From GCA-2733415 sp049614485 (GTDB taxonomy: Bacteria; Bacteroidota; Bacteroidia; Flavobacteriales; Flavobacteriaceae), in assembly GCA_049614485.1 (NCBI GenBank), contig JBMZDR010000010.1, positions 1 to 64,000 of the forward strand: DNA of 64,000 nt, read 5' to 3'. Shown in pieces: positions 59,344 to 64,000 of this stretch. Position 1 is the first letter of the stretch. The number at the start of each line of letters is the position of its first letter. The notes beneath the pieces were generated by a model. It made no database searches and was not told the origin of the DNA. It saw nothing but the letters and a program-made list of their open reading frames with translations. The translations under genes and the position numbers were made by a program.

Positions 59344-59369
59344 AATCCCGAGTTTTACAACTCGGGATT
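59344..59369 (-). terminator. Terminator after acnB
   Basis: AATCCCGAGTT-TTAC-AACTCGGGATT, an 11-bp stem, followed on the minus strand by CTTTTTTG. It separates acnB from acnA. Confidence 0.88.
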
Positions 59370-59419
59370 AATATATTCTAATAACTAATTTTAATTATAT
59401 AGCCTGGGCAATAAAAAAA

Positions 59420-62197
59420 TTACATTACCAATTGTTTTTGTGATGGTTTAAACTTCGTTAACACAATGCCATCAACGGCAGATTCATACTCTTCCATAGT
59501 AGGTGTTCTTCCTAAAATTGTAGATAATACTACTACTGGCGTAGAAGACAATAAGGACTCTCCTTTTTTCTCTCCAGAATCTTTTACAACTCTTCCTTGA
59601 AATAAACGCGTAGAAGTAGCCATTACAGTATCTCCTGGCTCTGCTTTTTCTTGGTTACCCATACAAAGGTTACAACCTGGACGCTCTAAGTACAACATAT
59701 TTTCATATTTTGTACGTGCTAATCCTTTTGGCGCAGCATCATCAAATTCAAACCCTGAATATTTTTGCAATACTTCCCAATCTCCTTCTTCTTTTAATTC
59801 GTCTACAATATTATAGGTTGGTGGAGCAACTACTAATGGAGCCTTAAACTCAACCTTACCTTGTTGCGCTTCAATATTTTTTAACATTTGAGCTAAAATT
59901 TGCATATCGCCTTTATGAACCATACATGATCCTACAAATCCTAAATCTACTTTTTTAGTTCCTTCATAAAAAGATAATGGACGAATTGTATCGTGTGTGT
60001 AACGCTTAGAAACATCATCATTATTTACATCAGGATCGGCAATCATCGGTTCAGCAATATCGTCTAAATCAATGACTACTTCTGCGTGATACTTCGCATT
60101 TGCATCTGGTCTTATACCTTGTTTTTCACCAGATTTAAGTTCTGAAATTCGTTTATTTGCTTTATCAATTAACCCTTGTAAAACTTTCCCTGCATTATCC
60201 ATTCCCTTATCAATCATGATTTGGATACGACCTTTTGCTATTTCTAATGATTCAATTAAGGTTTCATCTTCAGAAATACAGATAGATGCTTTTGCTTTCA
60301 TCTCTGCAGTCCAATCAGTAAATGTAAACGCCTGATCGGCTGTTAGTGTTCCTATGTGTACTTCAATGATTCGTCCTTGAAATACATTTTCTCCACCAAA
60401 CTGCTTTAGCATTTGCTGTTGTGTGGCATGAACCACATCACGGAAATCCATAAAGCTTCTCATAGCTCCTTTAAACGTTACTTTAACCGATTCTGGTATT
60501 GGCATTGTTGCCTCTCCTGTTGCTAAGGCTAAAGCTACTGTTCCTGAATCTGCTCCAAAGGCAACTCCTTTTGACATTCGTGTATGAGAATCTCCTCCTA
60601 TAATAATATCCCAATCACCTACAGTAATATCATTTAACACTTTATGAATAACATCAGTCATTGCATGGTAACTCCCTTTAGGGTCACGCGCTGTGATTAA
60701 TCCAAAATCGTTCATAAACTTCATTAACCTTGGAATGTTAGCTTTTGACTTATCATCCCAAACTGAAGCGGTATGACATCCAGATTGGTAACCTGCATCA
60801 ACGATTGGAGAAATAACTGTAGCAGCCATCATTTCCAATTCTTGAGACGTCATTAAACCTGTTGTATCTTGAGACCCTACAATGTTAACTTCAACACGAA
60901 CATCAGACCCTGCATGTAAGGTTTTACCTGGTGTATTTCCAACTGCATTTTTATTAAATATTTTTTCAACAGCTGTTAATCCTTGCCCTTCAACAGAAAT
61001 TTCTTTAGATGTGGCATAAACTTGAGGTATATCTATCCCTAAAGTTTTACACGCAAATGTTTGTAATTTTTTACCAAAAACAACTGCATAAGATCCTCCT
61101 GCTTTCATAAACTCCATTTTTTGTGGCGTAAATGCTGTAGAGATATCTTTTAATTCATTAGCTCCGTTGTAAAGTTTTTTTGTTTTTGTATTGATTGTTA
61201 AAACCGTTCCTGTTTCAACAGAATATTCTTGCTTTAAAACTGGTTCACCATCTGCATCAATAATAGTGTTTCCGCTAGCATCTTTTTGCTTTACCCAGTT
61301 TTTAAGATCTAAACCTATTCCTCCTGTTACACCTACCGTTGTTAAGAATATTGGAGAAATTCCGTTTGTTCCTGCAATTACAGGAGCAATGTTTATAAAA
61401 GGGACATACGGACTTGCTTTAACACCTGTCCAAAGCGCAACATTATTTACACCAGACATTCTAGATGACCCAACTCCCATTGTTCCTTTTTCTGCAATTA
61501 ACATCACACGTTTTCCTGGATGTTTTTCTTGTAAAGCTAACAATTCATTTTGCATGTCTTTATTATGCTCAAATAAACACTGACCATGCAACTCTCTATC
61601 TGATCTTGAATGTGCATCACCACCTGGAGATAATAAATCTGTAGAGATATCACCAACACCAGCAATATAAGTGACTACTTCAATTTTTTCATCAATCTCT
61701 GGTAATTTTGTAAAAAACTCCGCTTTTGCGTAACTCTCTATAATATCTTTAGCAATAACATTTCCGCTCTTGTAAGCATCTTCTAAACGTTTAGTATCGG
61801 CGTCGTATAAAAACACTTGTGTTTTTAAAACTTTTGCAGCTTCTTGTGCTACAGACTCTTCATTATCTAAAGCTAAATCTAAAAGAACTTCTACTGAAGG
61901 ACCTCCTTTCATATGTGATAATTGCTCTAAAGCAAAGGCTGGTGAAATTTCTTCAACCACTGCTTCACCAAGAATAATTTCTTTTAAAAACTTAGCTTTA
62001 ACTCCTGCTGCACTAGTAGTTCCTGGTAAAACATTATAGATAAAAAAGTTAAGAGACTCTTCTCTATGACTGTTATTTACGTCTTTAATTTGTGAAATAA
62101 TATTGTTTAAAAGCTCACTTCCATCAATTGGTTTTGGATGCAATCCTTGGCTTTTTCGTTCTTCAATCTCTTTAAGATAATCTGAGTATGTGTTCAT
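59420..62197 (-). CDS. acnB: Bifunctional aconitate hydratase 2 / 2-methylisocitrate dehydratase
   Basis: A 925-residue AcnB. It begins with a HEAT-like N-terminal domain (about 1-160; KEIEERKSQGLHPKPIDGSE), followed by the swivelling domain and then the three Fe-S domains. Cluster cysteines are in YQSGCHTASVWDD and LERPGCNLCMGNQEKA. GGDSHTRMSKGVAFGADSG is the substrate-binding region. It interconverts citrate and isocitrate and can act in the methylcitrate cycle. It is the first of the tandem aconitases and is followed by its own terminator. Confidence 0.94.
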   Translation of the reverse strand: MNTYSDYLKEIEERKSQGLHPKPIDGSELLNNIISQIKDVNNSHREESLNFFIYNVLPGTTSAAGVKAKFLKEIILGEAVVEEISPAFALEQLSHMKGGPSVEVLLDLALDNEESVAQEAAKVLKTQVFLYDADTKRLEDAYKSGNVIAKDIIESYAKAEFFTKLPEIDEKIEVVTYIAGVGDISTDLLSPGGDAHSRSDRELHGQCLFEHNKDMQNELLALQEKHPGKRVMLIAEKGTMGVGSSRMSGVNNVALWTGVKASPYVPFINIAPVIAGTNGISPIFLTTVGVTGGIGLDLKNWVKQKDASGNTIIDADGEPVLKQEYSVETGTVLTINTKTKKLYNGANELKDISTAFTPQKMEFMKAGGSYAVVFGKKLQTFACKTLGIDIPQVYATSKEISVEGQGLTAVEKIFNKNAVGNTPGKTLHAGSDVRVEVNIVGSQDTTGLMTSQELEMMAATVISPIVDAGYQSGCHTASVWDDKSKANIPRLMKFMNDFGLITARDPKGSYHAMTDVIHKVLNDITVGDWDIIIGGDSHTRMSKGVAFGADSGTVALALATGEATMPIPESVKVTFKGAMRSFMDFRDVVHATQQQMLKQFGGENVFQGRIIEVHIGTLTADQAFTFTDWTAEMKAKASICISEDETLIESLEIAKGRIQIMIDKGMDNAGKVLQGLIDKANKRISELKSGEKQGIRPDANAKYHAEVVIDLDDIAEPMIADPDVNNDDVSKRYTHDTIRPLSFYEGTKKVDLGFVGSCMVHKGDMQILAQMLKNIEAQQGKVEFKAPLVVAPPTYNIVDELKEEGDWEVLQKYSGFEFDDAAPKGLARTKYENMLYLERPGCNLCMGNQEKAEPGDTVMATSTRLFQGRVVKDSGEKKGESLLSSTPVVVLSTILGRTPTMEEYESAVDGIVLTKFKPSQKQLVM

Positions 62198-62500
62198 AAA
62201 AAGTTTATTTTAATGCAAAGAGTTTTTTTGTTAATTTCCAGCTACAATATTGTGCTTTGTAATTTACAACACGCCTTACTTATGTTTATTAAATTATTAT
62301 TTTTGAAGTCTCGCGAAATTACGGAAAATATAGGGTAATTAGAAGATATTCAGTCATTAATGACTTTTGATTAATTATTTTTATTAACTACACAAAATTG
62401 CTACACTATTTTCACGTAATCATAAAAAACAGCCTAAATATATTGATACATTCTTAATTGATTTTTTCAGAAAACCATCATTTTTTATGAAGAGAAACAT
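62198..62500. other. Intergenic region, 303 bp, upstream of acnB
   Basis: It holds the acnB promoter region: minus-strand TAATTTCG (62321-62314), one base from TAnnTTTG, about 117 bases before the start. A perfect 14-base palindrome AGTCATTAATGACT (62352-62365) lies about 31 bases further upstream and may be an operator. I see no ORF or terminator. Confidence 0.5.
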
Positions 62501-63625
62501 TTATGAAGGGTATTTACGATGTCTATAGCGCATAATTGGACGCTCAAAAAATTTATAAACAACAGAAGATAAAATTATTGTTAGTACTAAAAATAAAATT
62601 AAAACCCCAATTTTTGAGACAAACCCCATACTAGAAAAATCATAGAAATACTCTAGTGTCAACAGTACAATTGAGTAGTTAATTAAATAAATAGAATATG
62701 ATATTTTACTTATATAAACAGTCAGCTTACTTCCAGTACCTGTATAATTAAGCATTGAAAAGTAAGGCACTACTAACGCCAAGCTTAAAACTACCAGACT
62801 TAAATATATAAAAACATAAAACCATAAGTGTGTTTGTGGCAACAATTTACACCAATAGATTACCACATGTAAAAACAACAGCAAAAGCCCCCCTAACACG
62901 CTAAAAAATACGTTATAACGTATCATAAGTTTTGTTTTTACATGTGTCAAATAGGCAACTAAAAACCCAATATAAATAGCATCTAAGCGGTATACAACTA
63001 CTTTCCTATATGTTGCACTCCATTGTTTATATGAATTTACTTCTGCGGTGTAGAAGTAAAATATTTTAAAAACAAATAACAATATAATACTAGCCAATGA
63101 TACTATAAAGAACAGGCGTGACTTATCTGTTTTCCTCCAAACACCTATACTTAAAAACAACACTAAAGGCAAGAGTATATAAGCATATTCTTCTATCGAC
63201 AAACTCCAGGCCTCAGTAAAAAAATCAGGATGTGGTGTGGTGAAGTTTTGAAAAAACACAAAATAATTAGCAATATTATCTGGTAGTGTATAGCCCAAAA
63301 TTACCCCCAATAGAATATTAACTATAAGAATTAAAATATAATTGGGTAAGGTTCTCAACCACCTGCGTTTCCAAAACAACATCAAGTGGGAAAACGTAAC
63401 TTTATTATTTAGTAGAGTTCTTAAAAGAATACCTCCAATTAAATAACCACTTAACACAAAAAATAAATCAACACCAATAGCTCCGAATACTCGTATTAAA
63501 GTTACTAGAGAATTTGTGTTTTCTGGAAATAAAATATACGTACAATGAGAAACAACTACAAGACTAATTGCTATGGCTCTTAATAAATCTAATCCAAAAA
63601 TTCGTTTTTTCTCTAACGACTTCAT
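62501..63625 (-). CDS. Acyltransferase family 3 membrane protein
   Basis: 374 residues from the ATG at 63625; MLM upstream (63631) is equally possible. About ten membrane segments with the conserved active-site His in AIAISLVVVSHCTYILF and Arg in the following loop, and FFVLSGYLIGGILLR. Family members transfer acyl groups to sugars of LPS or surface polysaccharides. It starts 26 bases downstream of the moxR gene's stop and might be co-transcribed. Confidence 0.87.
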   Translation of the reverse strand: MKSLEKKRIFGLDLLRAIAISLVVVSHCTYILFPENTNSLVTLIRVFGAIGVDLFFVLSGYLIGGILLRTLLNNKVTFSHLMLFWKRRWLRTLPNYILILIVNILLGVILGYTLPDNIANYFVFFQNFTTPHPDFFTEAWSLSIEEYAYILLPLVLFLSIGVWRKTDKSRLFFIVSLASIILLFVFKIFYFYTAEVNSYKQWSATYRKVVVYRLDAIYIGFLVAYLTHVKTKLMIRYNVFFSVLGGLLLLFLHVVIYWCKLLPQTHLWFYVFIYLSLVVLSLALVVPYFSMLNYTGTGSKLTVYISKISYSIYLINYSIVLLTLEYFYDFSSMGFVSKIGVLILFLVLTIILSSVVYKFFERPIMRYRHRKYPS

Positions 63626-63651
63626 CAACAATTAGATTTAAAATAGCTTCA

Positions 63652-64000
63652 TTAAAATAAATTGGTAATAATTTCCTCTTTAGTAATTCCTTCAGCTTCT
63701 GCTTTATAGTTTTTTATAATTCTATGTCTCAAAACACTTATTGCAACGGCCTGAATATTTTCTATGTCAGGAGAAAATTTACCATGAATTGCGGCATGCG
63801 TTTTGGCTGCTAGTATCAAATTTTGTGAAGCTCTAGGCCCTGCTCCCCAGTCAATATATTGATTAACTTGATCAGGTGCATCAGGTGTATTTGGTCTTGT
63901 TTTACTTACCAACCTCACCGCATACTCCACAACATTATCAGCAACGGGAATACGTCTAATCAATTTCTGAAATGAAATAATTTCATCAGAGGTTAACAGT
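63652..64000 (-). CDS. MoxR-family AAA+ ATPase, C-terminal part only
   Basis: The frame is open to the right edge, so only about 115 C-terminal residues are present. IRRIPVADNVVEYAVRLVSK, TRPNTP, QYIDWGAGPRASQNLILAAK and AVSVLRHRI-like AISVLRHRIIKNYKAEAEG match the lid domain of MoxR ATPases, which act as chaperones for vWA-domain protein complexes. Walker motifs lie outside the window. The BatA-like vWA protein at 19.1 kb could be a client but is not adjacent. Confidence 0.88.
   Translation of the reverse strand, partial: LLTSDEIISFQKLIRRIPVADNVVEYAVRLVSKTRPNTPDAPDQVNQYIDWGAGPRASQNLILAAKTHAAIHGKFSPDIENIQAVAISVLRHRIIKNYKAEAEGITKEEIITNLF

Noticed and set aside
1..64000. CRISPR arrays, tRNA or rRNA genes, insertion sequences, defence islands
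   Set aside because: I looked for regularly spaced repeats, tRNA-like cloverleaf ends, transposase motifs and restriction or toxin genes and found none.

Overview
The window is about 64 kb of chromosomal, AT-rich DNA from a member of the Bacteroidota, almost certainly a flavobacterium (family Flavobacteriaceae, probably marine). The signs are: a recurring TAnnTTTG promoter -7 element, the hallmark of the Bacteroidota housekeeping sigma factor; type IX secretion (T9SS) type A and type B C-terminal sorting domains; a fused CcsBA cytochrome c maturation protein; DUF5916, DUF4834 and YfhO proteins; and a zapA-6S RNA-rny arrangement. Every gene looks native. There is no insertion sequence, prophage, CRISPR array, rRNA or tRNA. 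The only recombinase is the housekeeping XerD.

Layout. 1-4.3 kb: cytochrome c biogenesis (ccsBA, cut by the left edge), a group III truncated hemoglobin and a small membrane protein, divergent from a Crp/Fnr-type regulator. 4.3-7.1 kb: DUF2520 protein, KdsC (Kdo-8-P phosphatase), a UbiA-family prenyltransferase and Maf, in one direction. 7.08-7.55 kb: a gene-free stretch holding three tandem, related small-RNA-like units on the minus strand; this is the most unusual part of the window. 7.6-15 kb: GlmM-like mutase, AcpH-like protein, DUF4197 lipoprotein, a 57-aa protein, BtuF-like binding protein, pyrF, prfA, and msrA-folE. 15-23.4 kb: DUF5916 outer-membrane protein, LolD-like ATPase, TIGR02757 protein, a further small-RNA candidate, then a tight cluster of a BatA-like vWA protein, a dihydroorotase-like protein that has lost its metal ligands, small membrane proteins and an esterase.

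23.4-30.1 kb: YdeI-like protein, HTH/DUF4870 protein, an MBL-fold hydrolase, a conserved protein of unknown function, rny, 6S RNA, zapA and a coiled-coil partner. 30.3-37.5 kb: M23 peptidase, TonB-dependent receptor, xerD, bcp, an endonuclease III lacking the iron-sulfur cysteines, a 47-aa protein and an ECF sigma factor. 37.7-51 kb: uvrA, a His-rich repeat protein, a secreted T9SS endonuclease I, DinB, glycosyltransferase, YfhO, DUF4834, an outer-membrane transporter-like protein, a coiled-coil protein and uvrB. 51-64 kb: T9SS type B cargo, a second folE, cysS, yidD, GT2 glycosyltransferase, two aconitases in tandem, an acyltransferase, and the end of a moxR gene cut by the right edge.

Most genes are housekeeping: DNA repair (uvrA, uvrB, nth), translation (prfA, cysS), envelope biogenesis (kdsC, glmM, lolD-like, yidD, M23), TCA cycle (aconitases) and folate/pterin (two folE). 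The novelty is mainly in the non-coding DNA: small-RNA units, 6S RNA, palindromic operators over promoters, start-codon-sequestering hairpins, and loop-less palindromic terminators between convergent genes. All RNA and regulatory calls come from reading the sequence by eye and have not been tested by folding or database search.
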